Positions 1-7,681 of a stretch of 26,960 nt of DNA are shown here, one piece after another. Within the stretch, counting starts at the first letter, position 1; the number at the start of each line of letters is the position of its first letter. The stretch is from a virus. Under the pieces are notes generated by a model. The model did no database searches and was not told the origin of the DNA. It saw only the letters and a program-made list of their open reading frames with translations. The position numbers and the translations under genes were made by a program. The stretch is taken from positions 1-26,960 of IMG/VR virus record IMGVR_UViG_3300022888_000031; one strand, given 5' to 3'.

Positions 1-172
1 TTTCAATAAGAAAGCTTTGTATATTCTTATTCGTGAAATGACAGGTTCTAATACTCAACATATTACTAGAGTTATTAATGTAATGAAAAAACATTATAAA
101 GATATGATATATGATTATCAAAACTTAGGACAAATAGACACCACCAATACAGGTTCTATATTTAACGCTTAA
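1..172 (+). CDS. C-terminal fragment of an unrecognised phage protein
   Basis: An open frame runs in from the left edge (reading from base 2) and ends at TAA 170-172, giving the last 56 residues of a protein whose start lies outside the window. The visible part is mostly basic and helical, with residues such as REMTGSNTQH and MKKHYKDMIYDYQN, and it ends in SIFNA. The next gene begins 29 bases later on the same strand, so the two are probably co-transcribed up to the terminator at about 785. I cannot assign a family from this fragment. Confidence 0.7.
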   Translation, partial: FNKKALYILIREMTGSNTQHITRVINVMKKHYKDMIYDYQNLGQIDTTNTGSIFNA

Positions 173-201
173 TTCTATTTAATTTATGAAAAACCAAGGT
201 T

Positions 202-759
202 ATGCAAGAAATTAAATTAAAAAAAAGACAAGAATCAGAGCTTGTTAATCTTATCGATCAATTTGAACTGGTCTGGCGAAAAAAACATTTAGTATATAAT
301 GGTGATCAAATTGCAAGATTTGAACGAACCATAAGTAATTTACTATATGAATTTTCTATTATTGGATTTCCTTGTGGATTAAAATCTAAGGGTTTAATAA
401 TTCCTAAAGGAAAGAGCCCCACATATGACCATGTTTATTCAAGAAAATTAGTTTCTAAATATCTTATGGATGAATATATAAAAGAACCAATAACAATCGA
501 AAAGTTAAAAGAGATATTACCACCATTACTTACGAGTATAATTTTATCAAAAGAAGATAATAAGAAATTATCTACTATAGTAAAGAAGAAAAAGTATACA
601 CTTAAAGATTTGATGAAAATGAAACATTACAAAAAGGCCAATATATCTTTGGAATATAAGAATGGTAATGGTTATTATAGAGAATTAGTTACTGAAGAAA
701 TGAACAAACTTATAGGATTAAATAATACTAATTCGTTTTGGGACGATGATTCTATCTAA
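202..759 (+). CDS. Hypothetical phage protein, 185 aa
   Basis: A lysine-rich, probably cytoplasmic protein with no signal peptide or membrane segment. The middle (about residues 62-125) has a PTYDHVYSRK stretch followed by helices and SKEDNKKL. This faintly recalls a group of small phage proteins with a DHv...eN..L pattern whose function is unknown to me; the similarity is too weak to call. The last codons, FWDDDSI, are acidic. It is the final gene before a strong terminator, so it closes the upstream transcription unit. ATG is the first in-frame start and follows CAAGGTT, a modest ribosome-binding site. Confidence 0.75.
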   Translation: MQEIKLKKRQESELVNLIDQFELVWRKKHLVYNGDQIARFERTISNLLYEFSIIGFPCGLKSKGLIIPKGKSPTYDHVYSRKLVSKYLMDEYIKEPITIEKLKEILPPLLTSIILSKEDNKKLSTIVKKKKYTLKDLMKMKHYKKANISLEYKNGNGYYRELVTEEMNKLIGLNNTNSFWDDDSI

Positions 760-771
760 CTTATAAAAACA

Positions 772-798
772 AAAAACCCCGACTAAATCGGGGTTTTT
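772..798. terminator. Bidirectional rho-independent terminator
   Basis: A perfect inverted repeat: AAAAACCCCGA (772-782), loop CTAAA (783-787), TCGGGGTTTTT (788-798). The GC core is six pairs, and the A and T flanks give a U-tract on either strand. It sits between two convergent genes, the + gene ending at 759 and the minus gene ending at 836, so it can stop both transcripts. Confidence 0.92.
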
Positions 799-805
799 CA
801 TGCAT

Positions 806-832
806 AGATGTGAGTGACGGGATGTCACATCT
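806..832 (-). other. Hairpin just after the stop of the minus-strand gene
   Basis: AGATGTGA (806-813) and TCACATCT (825-832) are perfect reverse complements. Inside them GTGAC (814-818) can instead pair with GTCAC (824-828), so two alternative folds exist. It lies four bases past the stop codon of the minus-strand gene and just before the bidirectional terminator. It could stabilise the 3' end of that mRNA or act as a first terminator; there is no U-tract next to it, so the second role is doubtful. Confidence 0.55.
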
Positions 833-835
833 CAT

Positions 836-1057
836 TTACTTGCGAAATAAACCCACCAACACCAATAGCGCGACTAATCCAGCAAAGCCAGATTCTCCGA
901 AACCATTTATAATAGATGTTAGGTTACTAATAACATTAACACCAAAGAAACCACTGCCGAATAATACTTCGCCTATGGCTCCGATGGCTACAAAGGATAA
1001 CAATAGAGACGCTATGTCTTCTACCCATCCTTTGACCATTGTTACTACTTCACTCAT
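836..1057 (-). CDS. Small membrane protein on the opposite strand, 73 aa
   Basis: The protein is largely hydrophobic. It has a segment around residues 16-35 (ASLLLSFVAIGAIGEVLFGSG), a glycine-rich middle with GFFGVNVISN, and a second hydrophobic stretch near the C-terminus (GFAGLVALLVLVGLF) that ends in RK. That pattern suits one or two membrane helices or a membrane-active peptide. The start is supported by CTGGAG about ten bases upstream of ATG on the minus strand. The longer + strand reading over the same bases is proline- and threonine-rich and unconvincing. I have an impression that related small proteins occur in other marine T4-like phages, but I cannot name a family or role. It could be a small virion protein or a holin-like peptide. 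It has its own promoter-like boxes and terminator, so it is expressed separately from everything around it. Confidence 0.8.
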   Translation of the reverse strand: MSEVVTMVKGWVEDIASLLLSFVAIGAIGEVLFGSGFFGVNVISNLTSIINGFGESGFAGLVALLVLVGLFRK

Positions 1058-1093
1058 TGGTTTTTCTCCAGTTAGTTTAGTATTGCATTAATT

Positions 1094-1111
1094 AGGACTA
1101 TAAAAAGTCCT
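1094..1111. other. Small hairpin in the leader of the minus-strand gene
   Basis: AGGACT (1094-1099) pairs with AGTCCT (1106-1111) around a six-base loop. It would lie in the 5' untranslated region of the minus-strand mRNA if transcription begins from the TATAAATA box at 1122-1129. Its role is unknown; leader hairpins of this kind can stabilise mRNA. Confidence 0.4.
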
Positions 1112-1121
1112 CTTATATAAC

Positions 1122-1129
1122 TATTTATA
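1122..1129 (-). promoter_or_regulatory. T4-late-type promoter box (TATAAATA) for the minus-strand gene
   Basis: Read on the minus strand the sequence is exactly TATAAATA, the late-promoter -10 consensus of T4-like phages recognised by gp55-type sigma factors. It lies 65 bases upstream of the start codon at 1057, which leaves a leader of about 55 bases. Two more copies on the same strand lie at 1155-1162 and 1187-1194. The region is very AT-rich, so chance matches are possible, but three in 75 bases just upstream of a lone gene is suggestive. Confidence 0.5.
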
Positions 1130-1185
1130 TATGAGAATTTCTTTTTTTAGTATATATTTATATAAAACAGAATAAATTTAAAGTT

Positions 1186-1194
1186 ATATTTATA
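1186..1194 (+). promoter_or_regulatory. ATATTTATA motif ahead of the first structural operon
   Basis: ATATTTATA lies 37 bases upstream of ATG 1232, the first gene of the long structural operon. The same nine bases occur on the + strand at 13495-13503 and 17825-17833, the only other two + strand intergenic regions longer than about 100 bases in the window. Its reverse complement is TATAAATAT, so here it could serve either the divergent minus gene or the + operon. An inverted repeat, ATTAGA-GTCAA-TCTAAT (1194-1210), follows immediately. Confidence 0.4.
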
Positions 1195-1231
1195 TTAGAG
1201 TCAATCTAATTCAAACAACACGAGAAAACAA

Positions 1232-1618
1232 ATGTCAGATTTTAAAGTATTTGAAGGAAAATCGTTATCCGATGTATTCAAAGACATCTATGATAATTCA
1301 ACAACTAATAAGAAACAGTTAGATATTCTTATAAAAGAGATAGTGGGATTCATTAAAGATGGTGATACTGCAGTACAGTTAATCCCTGCGGTTAAAGAAT
1401 ATTTAGAAATTAAAGTAAAAAATGATGAACAATTGGTAAAGATGGCATCAATAGTTCAACGATTAGTTAGTTCTGAAAGTAAAGGTTCAGAAGATGAATT
1501 TGGGTTATCTGATAAAGAAAAAGAACAATTAGTAGGTTCGATAGAAAAAGTTGCACAAGAAGCACAAGAATACACAGATGTAGTAAACAGTAAAGAAAAA
1601 GTAAATGCCGATAATTGA
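1232..1618 (+). CDS. Probable structural or assembly protein, 128 aa
   Basis: First gene of the long baseplate operon. It begins FKVFEGKSLSDVFKDIYDNS and continues as an acidic, mostly helical protein with likely coiled-coil segments (about residues 18-75 and 90-115) and a serine- and glutamate-rich linker. There is no signal peptide or membrane span. Its place at the head of the baseplate genes suggests a virion or assembly role, but no named T4 gene is recognisable. CACGAGAAAACAA precedes the ATG, a weak ribosome-binding site. The next gene starts inside its last codons (14-base overlap), so the two are translationally linked. Confidence 0.75.
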   Translation: MSDFKVFEGKSLSDVFKDIYDNSTTNKKQLDILIKEIVGFIKDGDTAVQLIPAVKEYLEIKVKNDEQLVKMASIVQRLVSSESKGSEDEFGLSDKEKEQLVGSIEKVAQEAQEYTDVVNSKEKVNADN

Positions 1619-2711
1619 AAATAATACTGTAGTAGTAGATAAAGGTATTGATGGATTTGTAAATCAAAATCAGGCGTATCATATGATACGAAAGTATTCC
1701 GATGCGTATCGTTATATTCAGTTTGATATATGTGAAGTTAAAGAAGTATATATTGTAGGTAACAATTCAGATGCCGGATTATATGGAGCAATACAAGGTA
1801 GGTTAGTTACTTCTGAAAAAAATACTACATTAAAGAATAGATGGATAAAACCATTTTCACTTAGAGATTTTGATTTACCTTCTGAAAATGAATATGTTAT
1901 GGTATTTGAATATGGAGTTCCACCAGAAGCAACAGAACTTTATTATATAAGAGATTGGAGTGCAAATAGAAGTTTAAATTTTAATATTTTTTCTCCAGCA
2001 CTTTCTGGTAATGCAACTACATCAGAAATGGAAAGAGCAGCTATAATTCAAGATACCAAAGTTACAAAGACTGTACCATTACCAAGATATAAAGATGGGG
2101 ATAAATTTATTAATGGTAGATTCGGCCAAACTATACAATTTACCAGTAAGAATGAAACCCAGCCTTGTTTGAGAATAACAAATAATACAAATAAATTTAA
2201 TGAGGATGGTTTATTTACACCATATTTCGATAATGAAGGAAGTGTTATTTATTTAGAAGGTAGTAGAATACCTTTAGATTTAAAACAAAGAGTTAAAGGG
2301 GTAGATGAATTTCCAGAATTAACAGGAGACCAAATAGTAATAGAAAGTGATAGGTTGATTTTTCAATCTAAAAAAGAAGAAATATTTATCAATGGGTTTA
2401 AAAAAGTCTCTATTAATTCTCCTGAGATATTTATTAATGGACAACCATATGTTCATGGAAATTTTATAAGAGACTTAGTAGATCAACTTGTTAGTATAAT
2501 GGATAAATTTGTTAGTGGTGTCCAGGTAAATACTGTATCAGGCGGACCTGTACAGGGAGCCGTTTTCAGTTCAGAGACAGCAATTTTAAAAAGTATACAA
2601 CGACAAATATTTAATTCGAAATATAAGAATGAAACAAATCCAGAAGGTAATCCACCCACGAAGAAATCTGATGAAGAACTTAACGATTATATAACCAATT
2701 CAGGATATTAG
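1605..2711 (+). CDS. Virion protein, probable baseplate or tail-hub component, 368 aa
   Basis: A β-rich protein. Around residues 168-200 it has a KFINGRFGQTIQF stretch followed by PCLRITN, then SVIYLEGSRIPL. This DGRFG.SI-type motif, with IYL nearby, is typical of OB-fold-like baseplate and hub proteins of T4-like and other contractile phages. A later part (about 240-300) has QIVIESDRLIFQSKKEEIFINGF followed by SPEIFINGQP, which looks like short β repeats of the sort found in spike or hub proteins. The C-terminal 70 residues are polar and probably helical. It lies three genes ahead of gp25 and gp6, which fits a baseplate role. The exact T4 equivalent (for example part of gp5) cannot be fixed from sequence alone. 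It overlaps the preceding gene by 14 bases. Confidence 0.72.
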   Translation: MPIIENNTVVVDKGIDGFVNQNQAYHMIRKYSDAYRYIQFDICEVKEVYIVGNNSDAGLYGAIQGRLVTSEKNTTLKNRWIKPFSLRDFDLPSENEYVMVFEYGVPPEATELYYIRDWSANRSLNFNIFSPALSGNATTSEMERAAIIQDTKVTKTVPLPRYKDGDKFINGRFGQTIQFTSKNETQPCLRITNNTNKFNEDGLFTPYFDNEGSVIYLEGSRIPLDLKQRVKGVDEFPELTGDQIVIESDRLIFQSKKEEIFINGFKKVSINSPEIFINGQPYVHGNFIRDLVDQLVSIMDKFVSGVQVNTVSGGPVQGAVFSSETAILKSIQRQIFNSKYKNETNPEGNPPTKKSDEELNDYITNSGY

Positions 2712-2714
2712 AAT

Positions 2715-3182
2715 ATGCCGAAAACAGAACAATTAGTAAAAACAGTAACTATAGATGATAACGGTGAACGACAAATAATTTGGGAAACCCATATGGTTGA
2801 AGAAAATACTATACGAGTACTAGAGACTCCACTGGGAATCATAACATTACCTTTGGGAAAAGTAACTGTAAATGGTACAAAAGGCAAGCCTAAACATAAA
2901 TTATACAATGGGGATATAATTAAAACTGGATCTAAATCAAGAGTGGAAATTAAATTACCAAGTGGTGGAGAAGTTGGAGAAAGATGGAAAGTTAGAATAG
3001 GAGAAAATTCCGAGTTTGGAATCACTACAAATAATTTAAGAACGGCGGCAAAAAGTTTCGGAATCCAACAAAAGCATGGAAATTTATATGATACATTCGC
3101 TAGTGGGGTAGCTGGAGTCTTTAGTAAAGGCCCAACAGGTAAAGTACGAACACCAACCGCCGTAGCAGCTATTAGAGGTTAA
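2715..3182 (+). CDS. FecR-domain protein in the baseplate operon, 155 aa
   Basis: Residues about 45-155 match the FecR domain pattern. It starts with GKVTVNG, then LYNGDIIKTGSKSRVEIKL (63-81), RIGENSEFGI (94-103), and the C-terminal VRTPTAVAAIRG (144-155), which corresponds to the conserved VRTPTAVAgVRG end of the family. In bacteria FecR domains occur in iron-transport sensors and, in a wider set, in secreted β-structured proteins; here there is no membrane helix or signal peptide. The gene ends exactly at the conserved RG, without the usual extension. Its place among baseplate genes suggests it is used as a β-rich structural module in the tail rather than as a signal transducer. That role is inference; the domain assignment is fairly secure. 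Confidence 0.75.
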   Translation: MPKTEQLVKTVTIDDNGERQIIWETHMVEENTIRVLETPLGIITLPLGKVTVNGTKGKPKHKLYNGDIIKTGSKSRVEIKLPSGGEVGERWKVRIGENSEFGITTNNLRTAAKSFGIQQKHGNLYDTFASGVAGVFSKGPTGKVRTPTAVAAIRG

Positions 3183-3184
3183 TT

Positions 3185-3628
3185 ATGGCAAAAACACCAT
3201 TAGGTAAACAATTAGAAAAGTATTTACAATCAAAGCTAAATGGAATATATGCGGTAGAGGCAAAAATTTCTGTTGGGGAATATGAAGGTACTCTCACCAG
3301 GGAAGATATTGAGAAGTTAAGAAAAGACTTGAATAATAAAACTGAAGATTTAGAAGAGATAGAAAAAAGGCTAGACTCTAATGAAAAGATTATAAAGGGA
3401 TTAGATACTACTATTAAAACTCAAGAGGGGTTAGCACTTGCACCAATTATAACACCAACTGGCCCAGCCCTTTCACCGGGAGTGGCACTTATAGTAAGAG
3501 AAAAATCTAAAGAACAGGCGGATGATCTTAAAGAAGTAGTTAAAGAACAAGGTAAGAGTGCAATCAAGCAGGCATTAGACGGATTAAAAAGTGCCAGAGA
3601 AACTTTAAATAACATAGGTAAAAAATAA
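3185..3628 (+). CDS. Coiled-coil phage protein, 147 aa
   Basis: Residues 36-80 form a strong charged heptad-rich coiled coil (for example KLRKDLNNKTEDLEEIEKRL). It is followed by an unusual proline- and alanine-rich stretch of small residues (about 82-106, LALAPIITPTGPALSPGVAL) and a second amphipathic helix to the C-terminus. The apolar middle could be a hinge or a membrane-interacting loop. TTAGAGG just upstream of ATG 3185 is a good ribosome-binding site. It lies directly after the FecR-domain gene in the baseplate operon and probably takes part in assembly or structure. No family recognised. Confidence 0.72.
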   Translation: MAKTPLGKQLEKYLQSKLNGIYAVEAKISVGEYEGTLTREDIEKLRKDLNNKTEDLEEIEKRLDSNEKIIKGLDTTIKTQEGLALAPIITPTGPALSPGVALIVREKSKEQADDLKEVVKEQGKSAIKQALDGLKSARETLNNIGKK

Positions 3629-3651
3629 GTTACAAACTAGGAGATAATAAA

Positions 3652-4122
3652 ATGAAGTTAGAAGGACTTAAAAAATATATAGCTAAAACTGTACGAGAAG
3701 AAGTACAAAAAGAAATAAATAAAATATTTATTACTGAAGGTAAATCTATTAAAACCAAAACAAAACCAAAGGTAGTTTCAACACCTAAAGTTACTGAAGA
3801 ACCTGTAGTTTATTCTAAAGATAAAACTCTTAATAAAATTTTAAATGAGACAGCCGGATTTAAAGGAGCACCAAAAGAAGGTTTTGAAGATTATCCTACT
3901 CTAAGCGGAGAAACTTTTGATTCATCAAGAACAGCAGAATTATTAGGATATGGTGATATTCGTGGTGCAGGAAGTGATGAACAAAGGAGAGAAATAGGAG
4001 CGGTTCAGACTATCAAAAGTGTACCAGGAGTTAGAGTGGAAGATGTACCTCAAGCAACACAAGATGCATTAACACGAGATTATAGTTCTTTAATAAAAGC
4101 AATGGATAAGAAAAATAAATAA
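3652..4122 (+). CDS. Hypothetical structural or assembly protein, 156 aa
   Basis: The N-terminus (LKKYIAKTVREEVQKEINKI) is an amphipathic basic/acidic helix of a kind often seen at the start of small T4-like phage proteins. A proline- and lysine-rich linker follows (about 35-55), then a motif LNKILNETAGF (59-69) and a mostly helical C-terminal half. There is no membrane span. AGGAGATAATAAAATG gives an excellent ribosome-binding site. The next gene, gp25-like, begins two bases after the stop, so the two are made together. It may act at the baseplate, but that rests on position only. Confidence 0.72.
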   Translation: MKLEGLKKYIAKTVREEVQKEINKIFITEGKSIKTKTKPKVVSTPKVTEEPVVYSKDKTLNKILNETAGFKGAPKEGFEDYPTLSGETFDSSRTAELLGYGDIRGAGSDEQRREIGAVQTIKSVPGVRVEDVPQATQDALTRDYSSLIKAMDKKNK

Positions 4123-4123
4123 A

Positions 4124-4531
4124 ATGGGGAGTTCAAGAGAAAAAGACCAAGATCCAGATACCTTTATAGGTTTAGCATTTCCATTGGGATTTGCTAATGA
4201 TGGTATTTTTAGAAAAACTAAAACTACCTTGGAACAAGCTAAACATAATTTAAAAAATCTTTTATTAACTATGAAAGGTGAGAGATTGGCTCATCCAGAA
4301 TTTGGATGCGATATACATACGTTGATATTTGAAAACATAGGTACAGATATACCTGATAGAGTTGAAGAAATGATTAAAGAGGCGGTTGATATTTGGCTAC
4401 CATATATATCCGTTAATGAAACGGTTATTGAACAAATTGATAATAGATTGAATGTTGATGTAAATTTTAGTTTAAAAAATGATTTAACAAGTGGTGAAGA
4501 AGTTTCTTTAACCTACGAGACAGGAGAGTAA
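4124..4531 (+). CDS. gp25: Baseplate wedge protein, gp25-like (GPW/gp25 family)
   Basis: At 135 residues it is close to the T4 gp25 length (132). The family core is clear: FRKTKTTLEQAKHNLKNLL, then LLTMKGERLAHPEFGCDI (about 48-65) and HTLIFE, matching the gp25 pattern of LL.T..GER..nPefG..l...lFe. gp25 is the small wedge protein that sits at the junction of baseplate and sheath and templates sheath polymerisation; the same fold occurs as TssE in type VI secretion. The following gene is gp6-like, the usual partner in the wedge, and starts two bases after this stop codon. I am confident of the assignment. Confidence 0.93.
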   Translation: MGSSREKDQDPDTFIGLAFPLGFANDGIFRKTKTTLEQAKHNLKNLLLTMKGERLAHPEFGCDIHTLIFENIGTDIPDRVEEMIKEAVDIWLPYISVNETVIEQIDNRLNVDVNFSLKNDLTSGEEVSLTYETGE

Positions 4532-4532
4532 A

Positions 4533-6440
4533 ATGGCTGAATTTGATAAACAGGTAAAATATTTAGGAAAGGACTTTGGAAGCTTAAGAAATAATTTAGT
4601 TGAATTTGCAAAAACATACTACCCTACAGTTTATAATGATTTTAATGAAACCTCACCTGCTATGATGATGGTGGAAATGGCAGCATATGTGGGAGATGTA
4701 TTAAATTATTATATTGATGATACTTTTAAAGAAAGTTTATTACCATTTGCACAAGAAAAAAATACGATTTATAATATAGCACAATCGTTAGGATACAAAC
4801 CAAGATTTATTACACCGGCAATAGTAGAATTAACTTTAACACATACGGCACCTGCCAGTACAGACGATAATTTAGAACCAGATTGGGATTATGCACTTAA
4901 TATTAGATATAATTCTCGTGTTTCAAGTGATACTACTGGAGTGGATTATAGATTATTGGAAGATTGTAATTTTAAAGTAAATAGTTCTTCGAGTCCAAGA
5001 ACGTTTGAAGTATCAGCAACTGATAGTACTGGAACTCCAACCCGATATAAAATAACAAAACGAGTTAAGGCAATTAGTGGAGAGGTTACTTCGGAAACAT
5101 TCCCATTTGGTGCAGCTACAAAGTATGATAGTATTTTATTAGGTAAAACTGATATCACAGAAGTAATTTCAATAACAGATAGTGACGGAAATACTTGGTA
5201 TGAAGTTCCATTCTTAGCACAAGATACTGTATTGAGTGATTTTGAGAATAATATAGATAATGATAAAAATTTAGTACAATTTGCAGGTACATCTCCATAT
5301 GTTTTAAAATTATTAAAAACTTCTAAACGATATGTAACATTTCGTAGACCCGATAAAAAAACAGAATTAAGATTTGGTGCAGGAATATTGGTTGCACCCG
5401 ACGAAGAAATAGTACCAAACCCAACTTCAGTAGGTAGTAATATATCAGGGTCACCAACTAAATTGGGAGTTACTTTTGACCCATTGAATTTTACTAACAC
5501 GAGAGCATATGGAGAAGCACCTACCAATACTGTATTGACAGTCACATATGCACATGGTGGTGGTGTAGGACATAATGCTAAAGTAAGAGATTTAAATGCG
5601 TGGTCTAATTTGGTCTACGCGGCAGTAGATTCTACATTAACTACATCAGAAGTTACTACTGCTAAAAATTCATTAACCGTGACCAATCCGAGCCAGGCTA
5701 CTGGAGGACAGAGTGAAGAATCAGTTGAAGAAATTAGAAATAATGCATTGGCATTCTTTCAGGCACAAAGTAGGTCAGTAACAAAAGAAGATTATGTGAT
5801 TAGAGCATATACACTTCCACCTAAATATGGTTCTATTGCTAAAGCATATGTGGTACAGAATGATTTATTAGAAATAGGTAATAATATAGAGTCAAATCCA
5901 TTAGCATTAAATATGTATGTTCTTGGATACACGGCTTCGAATAAATTAACTCTTTGTAATAATTTGGTTAAACAAAATTTAGCCAGATATCTTGGAGAAA
6001 CAAGAATTTTGACTGACGCTATTAATATTAAAGATGCATATATTATTAATATAGGAATAAAATATACTATATTGGTTAATAGGAATTTTAATAAATCTGA
6101 AGTATTATTACGGGCAACAAAGGCTATACAAGACCATTTTAGAATTGAGAAATGGCAAATCAATCAACCGATAGTAACAACCGATATAGCAAATCTTATA
6201 AGTGATGTAGACGGGGTTGCCGGAGTTGTACCACCAAAGACAGACAACCCATTTAATCTACCAGTTGTTATAGAAAACAAATGGAATACTGCTAAAGGAT
6301 ACAATGAAGTATTATATGACTTTACTGATCCCACGGTAGTTAAAAATGGAGTAATATATCCAGCTAGAGATCCATCAATATTTGAAATTAGATTTCCAAA
6401 TGTAGATATTGAGGGTAAAATAGTTGGTGATGTATATTAG
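4533..6440 (+). CDS. gp6: Baseplate wedge protein, gp6-like (Baseplate_J family)
   Basis: 635 residues, near the 660 of T4 gp6. The N-terminal 90 residues have the family's helical start with GSLRNNLVEFAKTYYP, ETSPAMMMVEMAAYVGDVLN and the YYIDDTFKES.LPFAQ stretch. The middle has the Baseplate_J signature, including GGQSEESVEEIRNNALAFFQ (about 386-405) and SVTKEDYVIRAYTLPP, followed by an α/β C-terminal half. gp6 dimers form the ring that joins the six wedges and controls baseplate opening. Directly downstream of gp25 and upstream of further tail genes, as expected. The stop codon forms a TAGGAG junction that also supplies the ribosome-binding site of the next gene. Confidence 0.92.
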   Translation: MAEFDKQVKYLGKDFGSLRNNLVEFAKTYYPTVYNDFNETSPAMMMVEMAAYVGDVLNYYIDDTFKESLLPFAQEKNTIYNIAQSLGYKPRFITPAIVELTLTHTAPASTDDNLEPDWDYALNIRYNSRVSSDTTGVDYRLLEDCNFKVNSSSSPRTFEVSATDSTGTPTRYKITKRVKAISGEVTSETFPFGAATKYDSILLGKTDITEVISITDSDGNTWYEVPFLAQDTVLSDFENNIDNDKNLVQFAGTSPYVLKLLKTSKRYVTFRRPDKKTELRFGAGILVAPDEEIVPNPTSVGSNISGSPTKLGVTFDPLNFTNTRAYGEAPTNTVLTVTYAHGGGVGHNAKVRDLNAWSNLVYAAVDSTLTTSEVTTAKNSLTVTNPSQATGGQSEESVEEIRNNALAFFQAQSRSVTKEDYVIRAYTLPPKYGSIAKAYVVQNDLLEIGNNIESNPLALNMYVLGYTASNKLTLCNNLVKQNLARYLGETRILTDAINIKDAYIINIGIKYTILVNRNFNKSEVLLRATKAIQDHFRIEKWQINQPIVTTDIANLISDVDGVAGVVPPKTDNPFNLPVVIENKWNTAKGYNEVLYDFTDPTVVKNGVIYPARDPSIFEIRFPNVDIEGKIVGDVY

Positions 6441-6451
6441 GAGATAATTAA

Positions 6452-7681
6452 ATGCATTATTTTATATACGCAGATGCAGACGCTACACTTTATGAGGGTA
6501 GTGCAACACAAAGTAGAAATACTGGATTAGATGAAATATTAGAAGTTCGTAAAGATATGAATGATAGCGCTACCGTTATCAATGTATCTCGAGCTTTAAT
6601 TAAATTTGATTTAACAGAAATTTCAAATTTTATTTCGGATGGTTTAATTCCAAGTAATGATAAATCTGAACCAAGTGCTTCATATTTTTTAAATCTTTAT
6701 GATGCTGGTTCTACTGGATTGACCTCAACTTCACAACTTTTATATGCACACATTGTTTCACAATCTTGGACAGCCGGTGAAGGTACATTTCACGATGACC
6801 CAGAAACTACTGATGGTGTTAGTTGGAGATATAGAGTTGGACAGAATGATGGCACTCAATGGATAAGTGGTAGTAATGATGTAGGTGGAACTTGGTATGG
6901 AGATTTTGATACCACTGGTAGTGTTAATTGGGATTTATTAGGAGAATATCCTTCAACTCACATGACTGCAAGTGCTGGAAAGTTAGGACGTTTGAGATAT
7001 GCTTCTCAATCTTTTGATTATGGTAGTACAGATATGAGAATGGATGTTACTGAACCTATTAGTATATTACTTGATTCGAGTTCAGCTTATCCAAATGAGG
7101 GGTTTATTATAAAGAGAAGTGGTAGTGTGGGTAATGAAGATTCAAATTGTCCCGAAGGAGATTCATCTGAATATGGACAATTTAAATTCTTTTCAAGAGA
7201 TACGAATACAATTTATCAACCAAAGTTAGAAGTAGTTTGGAAAGATTTTGTATATTCGACCGGTTCTACAGCTTTAACTTTAATGAGTGGTTCTCAATTA
7301 GACGATATAGTTTTTTATATGAAAGGTATGAGAGATTCATATAAAGAAAATTCAAAAATAAAATTTAGATTAGCGGGTAGGCAAAGATATCCTGCAAAAA
7401 CTTATGAAACTACACCACGTGCATTACAAGTAACTACATTTCCAAGTGGAACTCTATTTTATTCTGTTAAGGATGCACTAACCGAAGAAACTATAATACC
7501 TTTTGATCAATATACTGCAGTGAGTTGTGATTCATCTGGACATTACTTTAATCTTTGGATGAATGGATTACAGGCAGAAAGGTATTACAAAGTGTTATAC
7601 AGATTTGTAAGTGGTAGTGGGACTATAGGAGAAATTAATGATATTCATGATAATGACTTTACATTCAAGGTTGAGAAATAA
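6452..7681 (+). CDS. Virion protein with DNRLRE-like N-terminal domain, 409 aa
   Basis: The first 60 residues read like a DNRLRE/CBM96-type domain: YADADATLYEGS, a middle with ILEVRKD, and SRALIKFDLTEI (46-57), followed by further β-strands and LNLYDA. These domains are jelly rolls found mostly in surface and polysaccharide-binding proteins. The rest is rich in serine, glycine and threonine with repeated W and Y, typical of β-structured tail or fibre proteins. It lies right after gp6, where T4 has gp7 and gp8, so a peripheral baseplate or fibre-attachment role is likely. The next gene starts within its stop codon (TAATG). The structural role is well supported by context; binding activity is inference. 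Confidence 0.72.
   Translation: MHYFIYADADATLYEGSATQSRNTGLDEILEVRKDMNDSATVINVSRALIKFDLTEISNFISDGLIPSNDKSEPSASYFLNLYDAGSTGLTSTSQLLYAHIVSQSWTAGEGTFHDDPETTDGVSWRYRVGQNDGTQWISGSNDVGGTWYGDFDTTGSVNWDLLGEYPSTHMTASAGKLGRLRYASQSFDYGSTDMRMDVTEPISILLDSSSAYPNEGFIIKRSGSVGNEDSNCPEGDSSEYGQFKFFSRDTNTIYQPKLEVVWKDFVYSTGSTALTLMSGSQLDDIVFYMKGMRDSYKENSKIKFRLAGRQRYPAKTYETTPRALQVTTFPSGTLFYSVKDALTEETIIPFDQYTAVSCDSSGHYFNLWMNGLQAERYYKVLYRFVSGSGTIGEINDIHDNDFTFKVEK

Noticed and set aside
810-1091. A 93-aa + strand frame over the minus-strand membrane-protein gene
   Set aside because: Its product is a Pro/Thr-rich string with no fold-like pattern. The opposite frame has a good ribosome-binding site, a coherent hydrophobic product and promoter-like boxes.
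4946-5545. A 199-aa minus-strand frame inside the gp6-like gene
   Set aside because: It lies wholly within a well-supported family member on the + strand, has no clear ribosome-binding site and looks like an antisense shadow.
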